This document shows, piece by piece, positions 25,228-36,561 of a DNA stretch of 64,000 nucleotides; positions within the stretch are counted from its first letter, which is position 1; every line of letters begins with the position of its first letter. This DNA comes from Pyricularia pennisetigena. Taxonomy: Eukaryota; Ascomycota; Sordariomycetes; Magnaporthales; Pyriculariaceae. The DNA lies in NCBI RefSeq assembly GCF_004337985.1, contig NC_043741.1, positions 3,720,953 to 3,784,952 on the forward strand, written 5' to 3'. Position numbers and translations under genes: made by a program. The notes beneath the pieces are model-generated. The model worked only from the letters and a program-made list of their open reading frames with translations, ran no database searches and was not told where the DNA came from.

Positions 25228-26593
25228 AATGTATATTACGTGAAAGTAGTTTTAAGCTTATGGACATGGAACAAGAATGCAGATCATGGAGCAAGCTTTA
25301 ACATAAGAGTTAACTTTGGTGTTCTTGGCCGCGGGCCTGCCATAGTACTCACAGTACTAGACTAGTAAAGCGCCCCCCTCCCCTCCACAACCCGACTGAT
25401 GCTTGGCGCCTGCGTCACCCCACGTGCCTTAGCCAGGAGGGAGTAAGGTGTGTTAGGTGTGTTAGGTGGTATTACCACACAGTACAGGGACAGTTCCTCC
25501 CCGCTAGCAAGTACCTGCCTGAACCCTGCAAGGAACACTTGCACCTACAAAGTGGCACTTTCGTCATCGATTGGCCAGGTCGATGGCTCATTGGTGCAGG
25601 TCTGCTCCTTGATTGCCAAAAATCCCCAGCTGTCGCGCCGGCATTCGCTGGCCACGTTTCGCATTGCTTTGAAATACAATCAGAACGATAACGCCAAGTT
25701 CAACTTGGCCTACTATTCTTGGAGTAAAAAGATGGAAAAAATCTGAGGACAAAGATGTAAGAAACGGGGTTAACCCCATTCCAATGTTTCCGTGTTTCTT
25801 GAGTGCTCCATAAAAGACCTAGGTACTTGGGATTTTACGTCGTACATGTGCATCGCTTTATCAGGATGTTTCCCCTGGTTTGAGTGTCTTTATTTGACTC
25901 GGGTCTTGATGAAAACCGAGCCCTTTGTTACTTTTCTTCTCTTTCGTCCGAACCTAGCTTGCACTTATTGTCCCCACCGGGTGCTCGAGCTGTCACCTCG
26001 TTCACATCCCAGGTTCAGGTTGCTTTAGCTGGGTCCGGGCTCAAGGGCCTACTTACCTATCCCGTCCACCATCTAAACTTCTTTGCTCGACATGAGGAAC
26101 TGTGTCTGAACTTGACGACGATTCCCTTGTCATCGATTGTCAAGCCAGCATCAATCAACAAACAACTCGCAGTATCGTGGGCAAGCCCTTTAGCTCACGT
26201 GGGTTTGCTCAAAATCCATCTAGGCGTTATTTTGGAATTATTTCCTTGCAGATAACGCTAGCGGATGCCGCAGTAACGATTAATTCTCGAGAAAACAGAT
26301 ACCGACCCTCTTTGCAGGGCTTCGTTCGGGGGTTTGTCGGGATATTTGTTCTCTTGAATGACGACAGCAACCGATAATTAACTCGTCAGTGATGCTCTCC
26401 GCGTACAGTTCCTTTGTTTTGTTTGTTTGTTTGAATTTTGACGCCTCTCCACGACCACTCCTTTTTATTTTGCTTTGTTTGGTTTTGTTTTATCTCGATC
26501 TTGTTGTTCATGGCCAACTTAAATCGGCAGGTCGCATAATATTAACCATTTGCCACTCGGCAGTGCAGCCAGTCTGCATATTCAGCGGACGAA
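25228..26593. other. Intergenic
   Basis: 1.4 kb without a supportable gene. Contains a short tandem GTGTTAG repeat (about 25449-25468) and T-rich/TTTG-rich sequence at 26405-26500 just upstream of the next gene, likely promoter and leader. Confidence 0.5.
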
Positions 26594-28695
26594 ATGGCGT
26601 CCAACAATTACGGTGCTGCGGGGACAAGCGCCGGTGCGATCCCGACCGAATCGACTTCGCTGTTAGGTTCCGGCACTGGTACCCGTGACAACTCTCCATC
26701 TCAAGATAGGTCCGAAATAACCGCGACCGGAGACGGAGCCGATTGGCTTGGCGATGAGGAGTTTAGTCAGGTGCCCCGGTGGAGGAGAGCGTCGGTATGC
26801 CCTCGCTACCCTCAGATATCCCGAGGCCACAGGTCTCTCTCTCTCTCTCTTTACGCCCTTTGAAACGCAAGCTGATCCTGGCTTTTTAGGTTTACTGGCT
26901 GATTGGGCCATATTTGCTATTTACCCTTGCCTTTGGCGGCTCCATTGTCCCAAAGCTTAATCTGTAAGCCTTCTCAACCCCGCCCGGTGCGCCAGCCAGT
27001 GGTTAGGTGATTAGCAGCAGACTGAACAGCTGCCCATATCAGGATCTTGGATCTTGTCTGTAATCGTTACTTGTCGGAACGAGCGCAATCAGACCCCGGC
27101 TTTGTCTTCATTCCAGTAGTCCCGGGTCTCGATGACGCACAGTGCACCTCTGGACCGACCCAAGCCCGTGTGCAAAGAGAGGCTGCCACGTTCATGATGA
27201 CGATGAATCTCATCACCGGTCTGCTGAGCGCCTTTACTGTTCCCAAGATCGGCTCCCTGTCTGACCGCTACGGCCGAAAGCGTCTGCTGGTGGTAGCTTC
27301 GGCCGGCGGCATCATTGGAGAGCTTGTTGTGATCCTGGCCGTCAAGTTCCCCGAGACGGTGCATCTCAACTGGCTATTGGTTGCTGCCGCTATGGATGGA
27401 CTCGGCGGGTCATTCACTGCGGCGTCCGTGGTCAGTCACTCGTATGTGTCCGACTGCACGCCTCCTCGGAAGCGCGGTGTGGCTATCGGGTACCTGCACT
27501 CGGCCTTGTACGCCGGCTTGGCATTTGGCCCCGTGCTTGCTGGTTACATGGTTGAGAAGTTGACGCACGAGCTGGTCTCGGTGTTTTACGTGACTCTTGG
27601 TTGCCACGTTTGCTTTGTCGTCCTGATGCTCACTATAGTTCCCGAGTCTGTCTCCCAAAAGAGGCAGATGACAGCTCGTGAGAAGCACACTGAGGACGGC
27701 GACCGACGGGCCAAGCGGATCGTTGCTTGGACTGGCAACTCTGCACCTTGGTACAGGAGGGTTGCGGCATCGATCCGAGGTGCACCGAACCCCCTGAGAC
27801 CTCTCAAGGTGCTATACCCCCGGGGCGCCACCAATGCTCCCGTCCGACGCAACCTGCTCTTGCTGGCAACCATCGACACCATGTTCCTCGGCGCCACCAT
27901 GGGCTCCGGCCAGGTGACGATCCTGTACAGTGAACTGATGTTTGGCTGGCGCAACCTCGAGACGTCCAACTTCGTGTCGTTGGTGTCACTTGTGCGTGTG
28001 TGCGCCCTTTTGGGGATCTTGCCAGCGTTGAACTACGTGTTCCGCATCCGACCCGCCGCACGCAAGAGGGCCCTGGGCCATGGCGTCGCTATCGAGAAGA
28101 ACAATGCGGGCTCCGACGGGCTGGATACGTGGCTGCTGCGCGGCGCCATCTTTTCAGACATCCTTGGCGTCGCCGGTTACATCCTGGTGAGGACGCCGGC
28201 CTTGTTTCTCGTTAGTGCCGTCGTGGCCTCCTTGGGTGGGCTGGTGGCTCCGACCTCCCAGTCGGTGCTCACGAAGCATGTTCCAGCCGACCAAGTTGGG
28301 TCTCTTCTCGGCGCCATTGGTCTGTTGCATGCCCTTGCCCGGGTCCTGTTCCCGTTCGTCATCAGCGGGTTATATGCAGCGACTGTCGAGTCATTTCCAC
28401 AGGCTGTCTTTGTACTGTTGGTGGTCATTTTCGGCATCGCGCTATGCCTGGCCTTTTTTGTGAGGCCCCATGGTAAGTTGACAACAACTGTATTTTTATT
28501 TTTTTTTTATTTTTTATGCAGCGCCCGGTATTGCTGTATTATGTTGATGTGGTCGAAAGCTGACGTTGAATTGTAACAGTTTACATGAAGGAGGTGACCG
28601 ATGATGACGTCTCGCCGACTCCAGCCAGGGCCTGGGATTACGAGGATGGAGTTTCTGACGAGGAGGTTGTCCCTGTAAGATTAGGACGTGGCTAG
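26594..28695 (+). CDS. MFS transporter, tetracycline-resistance-like
   Basis: 606 residues from exons 26594-26794, 26890-26963, 27043-28472 and 28580-28695. A ~65-residue polar N-terminus is followed by VYWLIGPYLLFTLAFGGSIV (TM1), and the loop 2-3 signature of the family is clear: GSLSDRYGRKRLLVV (motif A). About 12 TM segments in two halves are separated by a basic loop (RRAKRIVAWTGNS). The architecture resembles the TetA/HIAT1-like group, which carries small solutes or drugs; substrate unknown. The tail EDGVSDEEVVP is acidic. A possible last intron (donor GTAAGA at 28674, acceptor TTTTGTAG ending at 28744) would place a TAG right after the acceptor, so the protein would end at ...VVP instead of ...VVPVRLGRG. 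Confidence 0.85.
26832..26852 (+). repeat. (CT)n microsatellite in intron 1 of MFS gene
   Basis: About ten CT units inside the first intron, close to its acceptor, where it may serve as the polypyrimidine tract. Confidence 0.75.
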
Positions 28696-29814
28696 TATTA
28701 CTCTCTGTCAATCTCTTTTGTTGGCTTAAACTTTTCTTTTGTAGTAGTTTGATGGTTTTACCGCGGAGCATACAAGATTGGATGGGTCGTTGTTTGTCGT
28801 ATGACTCCATCTAGACTGGGTTGGGACGCAAGTGATACACATGACATGGATCTTGCTGGAGTTCGGGTTGTTTGCGTTAGAACTAGTCTGATGATAGAGG
28901 CGGACTTGACAGATGTGATGGGCTGACTGGCCAGCCATGCACCCATATTGTCAGCGCGGAAATATTAAAATGTTGCAAACAAGCCCGCATCTATCTCCGA
29001 CACTTTCGGTATGGCGATCGTCAGGGTCTGCTGTCCACCGGAGTCGAGGGCCTGAATATTCACGCTCGGATGCGATGTTGTAGCGCTCTATGCTGAGAAA
29101 CAAAACAAAACAAAGCAAAAACAAACATAGAAAAAAACGAACAAGATACAGAAATAAACACACACACACACACACCACCTTTCCGAGAGGCTACTCATTG
29201 TCACTTTTCGTGCATATTTGCGCGGAGGGGGATAGTTGGCCATCTGATCTCTACAGACTCTGGATGTAGGACGTGCCCTCACGACGAACGGTTTATCGAT
29301 TTTTACTTTCCGATACCATGGGCGACTTTTTTTNNNNNNNNNNNNNNNNNNNNNNNNNNNNNNNNNTTTTTTTTTTTTTTTTTTTTTGCGCTTCCCTCTG
29401 TTAGACCAGAACTAATCTGGATATTCCTTGTCAGTGTCTGGTTGTATGGACATGGCATATTGATTTAATATATCGTAACTGTTCTATTATGAAATCGCGT
29501 TGGAAAAAAACTTTCGATTCGGAATTCTGTAATACAGTAACCTAACCGGAAAGGTCGCGAACAATTGTGGCGAGTTGTCAATGTAAAAGTGACGTGAAGG
29601 TTGTATAGGTTAACCCGCCTAGACGTACGTCTATTTGCGGGCTGTCTCGAACCAGGATTTGTACTGTATACCCAGCGAAAATTACCGCCGTACCAACAGC
29701 ACGACATAAGGAGGGCCATATCAACCAATCACTAAATCGAACGCCAAAAAAAATCCAAAAGACGATTGTTAATTTCCTGAAATCATTCCAAAGAGAAGCT
29801 TCCATGTTTCAAAC
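28696..29814. other. Intergenic with CA repeat and assembly gap
   Basis: No gene supported. Holds (AC)n at about 29158-29175, an N gap at 29334-29366 flanked by T on both sides, and a 14-base palindrome at 29620-29633. Confidence 0.5.
29334..29366. other. Assembly gap (33 N) within poly-T
   Basis: N run with T directly on both sides (about 7 left, 20 right), so probably a single unresolved poly-T tract. Confidence 0.97.
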
Positions 29815-30594
29815 ATGCTAAAAACCCCATTGGCATCGGCAATCACCGCGCGGCTGTACATCCCCAAACCCACCTCGACGGCCTGGAGCTATCGACGAGT
29901 CATCCCGACCAGCACCAACACTAGGGCTACCACCATTCCCCAAAACACCATCAAAACAACAACAGCCCTCGTCAGGATGTCGTCGAGCTCGTCCGCGCAG
30001 GCCGCGCCCAAGGCCCAGTTCGGGCCCTACGAGGTGACGACGCAGGTGTTCCACCGCACCGCGCACTCGTTCGCGCTGGTCAACATCAAGCCGCTGCTGC
30101 CGGGCCACGTGCTGGTGTGCCCGCTGGCGCCGCACCGGCGGCTGACGGACCTGACGCCGGCCGAGCTGACGGACCTGTTCGGCGCCGTGCAGCGCGTGCA
30201 GCACATGCTCGCCCGCCGGTTCTTTTCTCCCGCCGCCGGCGTCCAGGGCGGGTCGTTCAACGTGGCGGTCCAGGACGGTCCCGAGGCGGGCCAGACCGTG
30301 CCGCACGTCCACGTCCACGTCATCCCGCGGCCCAGGGGCAGCGATGCCGCCGCCCGCGCCGGCGAGCCCGATGAGGTCTACGTCGGCATGGCCAACGAGG
30401 ACGGCAACGTCGGCGGCGCGCTGTGGGATCTCCACTCGGACAGGGCCGGGAGGCCGCTGCCCGGCGGTGGGTTCCCCAAGATTGAGGATGCCGATCGCGT
30501 CGCGAGGTCCATGGCCGAGATGGAGGCCGAGGCTGCCGAGTTCAGGGAGCTGTTGAGGGTCATGGAGGATGAGGAGAAGCATCGGAAAGGCTAG
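29815..30594 (+). CDS. HIT-family diadenosine polyphosphate hydrolase (Fhit/Aph1/Hnt2-like)
   Basis: 259 residues in one exon. The histidine triad is seen as HVHVHVIPR at residues 164-172 (His 164, 166, 168), with the upstream substrate-binding stretch NIKPLLPGHVLVCPLAPHRR and the QDG motif GSFNVAVQDGPEAGQTVPH, all typical of the Fhit branch that cleaves Ap3A/Ap4A. Two starts are possible. Met1 gives a 54-residue basic Ser/Thr-rich leader that looks like a mitochondrial presequence; Met55 (MSSSSSAQ) gives the compact cytosolic form. The gene has no introns, extreme GC3 content, and an A tract 25 bases after the stop. A full-length open frame on the other strand is a composition artefact. Confidence 0.9.
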   Translation: MLKTPLASAITARLYIPKPTSTAWSYRRVIPTSTNTRATTIPQNTIKTTTALVRMSSSSSAQAAPKAQFGPYEVTTQVFHRTAHSFALVNIKPLLPGHVLVCPLAPHRRLTDLTPAELTDLFGAVQRVQHMLARRFFSPAAGVQGGSFNVAVQDGPEAGQTVPHVHVHVIPRPRGSDAAARAGEPDEVYVGMANEDGNVGGALWDLHSDRAGRPLPGGGFPKIEDADRVARSMAEMEAEAAEFRELLRVMEDEEKHRKG

Positions 30595-31031
30595 TACAAT
30601 GTCACGCAGGTGAAGAGGAAAAAAAAAAAAAAAAAAAAAAGGTATGGGTGTTGGGATCTAGTTCACTTTCTTCGATATTCCTTGGACAGCAATGAAATAT
30701 GTCAACATAAAGTTTATATAGATACCGGACTAAATAGATTCACACTCAAACACGCTATAAACCAAAACCCCCCAATTCCAAGATTCCCTGATTCCTCCCA
30801 TTTTGTCTTTGGCCCCTTTCTGCTCCATGCCTAGGTATACCGATCCTTGTGATATAAAAGATAAACAAAGGAAAACCAAAAAGAAAAAGAAAAAAAATAT
30901 TTACTCAAGAAGTGGCCAGATTATTACCCGAACATCAAACCGACCCGACCAACCCCTTCTACACCAACAAGCCTCGATCGTAAGCCGTGGACCAGCGTCA
31001 ACGCCTAACGCAAATCACAAGTCTTGCCCTG
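30595..31031. other. Intergenic, convergent genes
   Basis: Shared 3' flank of the HIT gene and NirA. Contains an A tract of about 21 (30620-30640) and A-rich sequence near 30870-30900. Confidence 0.5.
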
Positions 31032-31803
31032 TCATTCAAGACCAGACAGGTGGTCTAACCCATGCATGGTGGTATCAAGCGAGTCAAAAACAGACACATC
31101 GATCCCGCCATCGTTATCGCGCATGCCACTACCTCCCCTGAACATGAACATACTTGCTGCATCAGGCATGCCGGCTCCGGTGCCCGTGGGGCCGCCCATG
31201 CCTCCCGCTGCCTGGCCCCCTACGTTGCCCTGCACGCCGTCTCCCAACCCCCACGCCTCAAAGTTCTGATGCCAGTTTACACTGTCCTTCAGGAACCACT
31301 CCTGGCCGTCAAGCGTGCCTAGGAATTGCGGCGCCACCTGGCGGTTGGTCGTTGTAGGTGAGGCTCGACTTGCTGATGACGGGTTGCCGGCTACGTTGTG
31401 GCCATTGTGATGCATCGACGAGTATTGACGTGGCCGCTGTGATTGCCCCTGCATCTGCGACGCTTGTTGATGCTGATGATGCTGATAGGCCGGTATCGTC
31501 TGAGTCTGTTGTTGGGAGACGGGCGAGATTCCCCACGAGTTCATAGCAGCCATCGCATCGCCCATAGATATTGGCACGTTGGGGTTTACGCAAGTCGTGT
31601 TGTTGCTTGTCGCGTAGGGTACAGATTTTGCCACGTGCGAGACCACAGTCTGCTGCTGCTGCTGCTGCTGCTGCTTGTTCACTGCCCGCGGGACTGATTC
31701 ATATCCACTTAACATGCTTGGGTGCACGGGTGTATGCATGGATTCCTGAGGCGTCTGTGAATCCCTTTTCGAATTCCTTCGGCTTATGCCAGCGGGCGCA
31801 TAT

Positions 31804-31834
<31 letters not shown>

Positions 31835-32420
31835 TCTGGTCCGATTCTTGAGTTACGGGTTGGGGCAGGTTCGTGACGGTCACGCTCAGGGGTGAGCCGG
31901 CGGAACCGCAGCCCGCACTAGGTGTCGTGTTGGCGTACATGCCTGGTGATGGTACCTCGGCAGTACTGAACGTTCCGTACTTCTCGTCTGTACGCTTCAA
32001 AACGACTGAAGCCTCGGCAGGTAGCTCGACGTGCCATTTTCGTGCCAGCACACTGAAAATGCTCAACGTCCTCCGCGCACAGAGCCAATCCTCACACATC
32101 TCCTCGAGGTGCTTCACCCCGTGTATGATATCCCGCCTGGCAGCCTTTTCAGGCAGGTTCAGTAGATGTATTGTGCATGCCGAATGTAGCATGTACACAG
32201 CTATATTGGGTATTTGGTGCAGGTTGTACGTCTTCTTGTATAACCGCATCAACTTGGAGATGGCACCAGCGTTGGCAGTGCATATACGGCGAGGCGACAC
32301 GTGTGCTGGAAGCGGCGAGTTTGCCGGAGCATACCTCAGGAACGGCCTGAACAAGTGTATGTACTGCAGGTGAAAGAACATGCTGCGAATCATCAGAGAT
32401 TTGTCAGTTTTATTTCTCAC

Positions 32421-32465
<45 letters not shown>

Positions 32466-34168
32466 TAGGGGGCGGAGGAGGAGAAGCCTGATGATTTTGC
32501 TGCTCTGTGGGAATGCACGTACTGCACCAGGATAACATTTGGTAGCTGGCCGTCCTTGGGCTCAAATTCCGCGGGCAACTCTTTCCGCCACTCCTCAAGT
32601 CGTCGGTGTAGTTCGCTCAGCTTCTTCAATTCGACCGACTTGCCACTGGACCTGCCGATGTGTTTGGGGTGGTAGAAAAAGAGAAGCAGGTCACTGCTGA
32701 TCTCGGAGAGTTTCACTAGTTGAAGCCCGACAGCGCGCACCCGAGATGGCTGCTCCGACGACTGGTCGTAGCCGCTGTCCGTATAAGGCGACCACATCTC
32801 TGCGTCCTCGTCCGGGAAAACGTCGTACTTGGGAACGTTGCAGTTGCTCCTCAACAGCTGTGGTAACCTTCCAAGGTAGTTGGACCAGCACTTGTCGAAC
32901 AGGAAGCAGCCCCAGTAGGTCACTCGTCGCGCATCGATCTCCTCTTCATCCAGTCCTGACGCCGCCATCGATCCGGGATCCAGGTTGAGTCCAATATCCT
33001 GAGCCATCCGGAAGCTCATGCCGCTATAAACCCACCCCTTGGCTTCTCTCCCATTGCCCGCCTCGATCACCGACATGATGGCGAGGGCCTGAACCGTCGT
33101 CAGCCGTGGCTGTTCATACTCACCGTTCTCTACAATCAGCCGCTTGGCTTCGGCGAAAAAATGATCTCCTTTCGTGCCGCTGTCACCCGGCAAGGCATAT
33201 GCGCCCGGTACATTTGTGAAGTGGCATGCCAGAGCCAGTATTGCGTTGACGAGCAGCGACGAGCAGTAGGTGGTTCGCGTGGGCGGCGACCTCGGTCTGC
33301 CTTCTAGCAAATCCCTGTAAAAGAGCTTCTTTGAGATGGCGGTAAAGTATGGGTAGTGCCAGTTGAAGTACATGTTGAGCAGGTGGATGATGAGATGAGT
33401 ATCGGTGGTGACCCTCGTCCAAGTGGTTAGAGGGTCCATGGTATCGAGAGCGAGGCCCTCGGTTTCTGGTCTCCTGTGCGACTCTTGTGGATCGCCAGTG
33501 TATATCAAATGAGAAGTTCCACCAATGAAGCGCACAAGACCGTTTTCGAGCCGCAGCTCACCCATTTTGCGAGCGAGATCCCTTTCGCCCTCGGTAGGTC
33601 CGTCCGTCGTGTACTCATCATCCATGCGCGAGGAGAAGTCGTCCTCCTCCTTGGAAGCCGCAGCACGTTCCTCCTTGACAAGGGCGTCGGCGACTGCATC
33701 GAGGCTGTCGCATGTCCTTATCCTCTTTACAATGTTGGGCACGTCGTCCTCGGCGGCATTGAGGATGGCCTCGATGAGGATCTGCAGCGTGGAGCCCTGC
33801 GCCTTCATACTGTCGATCTTTTCCTTGTAAACGCCCTTGCGACGGTGGTCCGAGTTTGGATCGTATACACACTCGGTACCGTAGACGCTGGCGCACGCGG
33901 CGCAGCTCGGGTTGGCACCGTCGCATTTACTCTTGCGTTTGCGGCATGCGATACATGCGGTGCTGACACAGCGCCGCTTTTGATTCCCTGGATCGGTGCC
34001 GCGCCGTGATTTCTTTCTAGGGACCGAGGCTGATGCTGATGCTGATGCTGATGCTGATGCGGCGTTGTCCCTTGCACTGCCCCCCGCGCCCATTCCGCTT
34101 TGCGGAGGCACGGCCTTTGACGACGGCGTCGACGACGACGATGATGCCGCCATCATTTGGCTCTCCAT
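31032..34168 (-). CDS. nirA/nit-4: Nitrate assimilation regulator NirA/NIT4 (Zn2Cys6)
   Basis: Pathway-specific activator of nitrate and nitrite reductase and transporter genes, acting in the nucleus with the GATA factor AreA/NIT2. 998 residues from exons 34168-32523 and 32382-31032. The zinc cluster ACIACRKRKSKCDGA plus PSCAACASVYGTEC has Cys 72, 75, 82, 89, 92 and 100; it is followed by YDPNSDHRRKGVYKEK and MKAQGSTLQILIEAILNA, nearly diagnostic for NIT4. The fungal transcription-factor middle domain follows. The intron (32383-32522, GTACGT...GCAG, branch CTGAC) restores VILVHMFFHLQYIHLFRPF and contains a 37-base T tract on the coding strand. The C-terminus is activation-domain-like with two poly-Gln runs, and the N-terminus has a (Ser-Ala)n run. 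Identification is confident. Confidence 0.95.
31649..31675 (+). repeat. (CTG)n repeat coding poly-Gln in NirA
   Basis: About eight or nine CAG codons on the minus strand. Confidence 0.9.
31804..31832 (+). repeat. Second (CTG)n repeat coding poly-Gln in NirA
   Basis: About nine CAG codons on the minus strand, in the presumed activation domain. Confidence 0.9.
32427..32463 (+). repeat. Poly-A tract (37 A) inside the NirA intron
   Basis: Reads as poly-T on the transcribed pre-mRNA, between the donor and the CTGAC branch site. Confidence 0.95.
34028..34060 (+). repeat. (TGATGC)n hexanucleotide repeat coding Ser-Ala in NirA
   Basis: About five copies; on the minus strand reads as alternating Ala and Ser codons at residues ~37-48. 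Confidence 0.85.
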
Positions 34169-36561
34169 AGCTGCGGCTGAAGCTGTGGGGAGGACAATGA
34201 TGGCTCAGGTCGCAAGTCGACAGCGAGGTCAAGTATGCACGCGCGTCTCTCCTGTAAACGGCTCAGTAGAACGACGCTATGACGACGCCCCATAAGGATA
34301 CGGACTCAAATTTAGTAGCGACTTTGAAGGATTGGTAGAGACGCGGCAAGGCCTAGGCTCAGAACTAGTTTGAGCGACCCGAGTCTGAGTCTAGCGGCCG
34401 TGGCTTGCTTGCCACTGGGTCCCCAGTATTCCACGAGGTAAGGCGGGCCGGTCAAATCAGGGGCGAGTTTGGACCCGAAAGCAGTAATATTGATTAAAAA
34501 TCACAATGAAACCCGAGTTGTTTTTTTTTTCTTTTTTTTTTTTTTTTTTTTTTTNNNNNNNNNNNNNNNNNNNNNNNNNNNNNNNNNNNNNNNNNNNNNN
34601 NNNNNNNNNNNNNNNNNNNNNNNNNNNNNNNNNNNNNNNNNNNNNNNNNNNNNNNNNNNNNNNNNNNNNNNNNNNNNNNNNNNNNNNNNNNNNNNNNNNN
34701 NNNNNNNNNNNNNNNNNNNNNNNNNNNNNNNNNNNNNNNNNNNNNNNNNNNNNNNNNNNNNNNNNNNNNNNNNNNNNNNNNNNNNNNNNNNNNNNNNNNN
34801 NNNNNNNNNNNNNNNNNNNNNNNNNNNNNNNNNNNNNNNNNNNNNNNNNNNNNNNNNNNNNNNNNNNNNNNNNNNNNNNNNNNNNNNNNNNNNNNNNNNN
34901 NNNNNNNNNNNNNNNNNNNNNNNNNNNNNNNNNNNNNNNNNNNNNNNNNNNNNNNNNNNNNNNNNNNNNNNNNNNNNNNNNNNNNNNNNNNNNNNNNNNN
35001 NNNNNNNNNNNNNNNNNNNNNNNNNNNNNNNNNNNNNNNNNNNNNNNNNNNNNNNNNNNNNNNNNNNNNNNNNNNNNNNNNNNNNNNNNNNNNNNNNNNN
35101 NNNNNNNNNNNNNNNNNNNNNNNNNNNNNNNNNNNNNNNNNNNNNNNNNNNNNNNNNNNNNNNNNNNNNNNNNNNNNTTTTTTTTTTTTTTTTTTTTCTC
35201 TCAAATTCAATCCCAGATGACATCCAAGTGACAGAATTGCACAGGTACAGGTCGGTTTTGTTAGTGACTGGTACCAAAGGTACTCTTCCCTACTGTCGTA
35301 TTGCGGCACCCCCCCGGTTGTCTCCGACCGTGCGTCCCATATCGGCAAAAACTCTCACCTTTCTCCGACAGTTTTCACTCCAAAATACTATGTACTCACC
35401 ACCACAATAACTCAGCAGGTTTGGGCGACTTGAACCAAAAGTGAGACTTCCATTAGTCACAGGAACGCCTACTTTGGCTTAGCGTATCATATTTTCTCCA
35501 CACTTTCAGGTTTGTCTATCCCCTTTCTCTCTCCACGTAAGCGCTGACAGTGCTTTGTACTATGGACGGGATCCCTTTTTTTTTTGGGGCGGGGGATGTG
35601 TTGGGGGAACAAGGCGGCTTGGACACTGTAGACCCGCAAACAACTCCCCCCCAAAGATGCCATCCCCGACCCCCATAAATACCCTTCCTGGGTATTACCG
35701 GTTGCCGAGTACCTAATACCCAGTCGGTAGCAAATGACACAGACGGTACCAGTTGACGCCGCGTGTCTCATTCAATGATGAAGTATGCGCTTTACTACTA
35801 ATAGCTATCCGGGTACCTAAAGGGAGTTAGGTAAATTATACCATTATATAGCTCGGTTTCTGTTTACCATGGGAGACTGACATCTTTTGGAGTCTTGATG
35901 CTCACGCGTCATCATCAGGCGCCATCTGTTACTACGTACGCATAAGCGTTTTTCATCTCATTTGCTTTTATTCTCCGTCATCTATCCCTGCCTCTAGTAG
36001 ACACGAAGTCTCATTTGGGACTCCGTCAACCACTCAAAATCTCTGCCGAAGAAAACCCCAACCAACGGCAAAACGGCATGTCAGGTTGTGCGACTTATAC
36101 AATGTACAGGACTAACCATGCCAGCAATAACATATGACTATACCCACACAGCTCTGTGCGATGTTTTGCTCCTTGGTCGTATAGCATTCACTTTGGCATG
36201 CGGTCCCTGCTACATGGCCATCTCTGTAAACTGCTAGAACAAGCTCTAGAACTAGAACTAGAGACAGCTTCTCAGAAAAGCACCACGTATAACACATGCA
36301 AGCACATGTGCCTCGGATCATCAAAACCATCTTATAGGGCAGTCAATCAACAGAATACGCAACGTTATCTCCATCGGGGTGGTCTTGGAGCAAGGCCACA
36401 TAGGCCGCTGCAATAAGGATATTTCCCTGTATAACATTTCATGCCAACGCCATGACTCATAAAATACATCGTAGGGTGCATAAGTGAAAAATGTGTTTGA
36501 CTGGCGCTCGCGCCATGCCCGACGGGCCAAGAGTAGTGTTCCAATCTTCGCTTAGGTGCAA
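34169..36561. other. Long intergenic region with large gap
   Basis: Promoter of NirA, a 623-N gap between poly-T tracts, then 1.4 kb with no supportable gene and a short direct repeat CTAGAACTAGAACTAGAG at about 36244-36261. A gene could be hidden in the gap. Confidence 0.5.
34555..35177. other. Assembly gap (623 N) bordered by poly-T
   Basis: T runs of 20 or more adjoin both ends of the N block. Open frames called across it are artefacts. Confidence 0.98.

Noticed and set aside
25441..25470. TGTTAGG repeats as telomere-like DNA
   Set aside because: Only two or three imperfect units that do not match TTAGGG and lie in an internal intergenic region.
29640..29670. tRNA-like GGTTCGA box on the minus strand; a similar GGTTCAA near 3448
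   Set aside because: No matching T-stem, acceptor stem or A box around either.
29818..30582. 254-codon antisense frame over the HIT gene
   Set aside because: Mirror of a GC3-extreme gene. The sense frame has the intact histidine triad.
34469..35410. Open frames of 241-313 codons across the N gap
   Set aside because: Almost entirely N; no sequence supports them.
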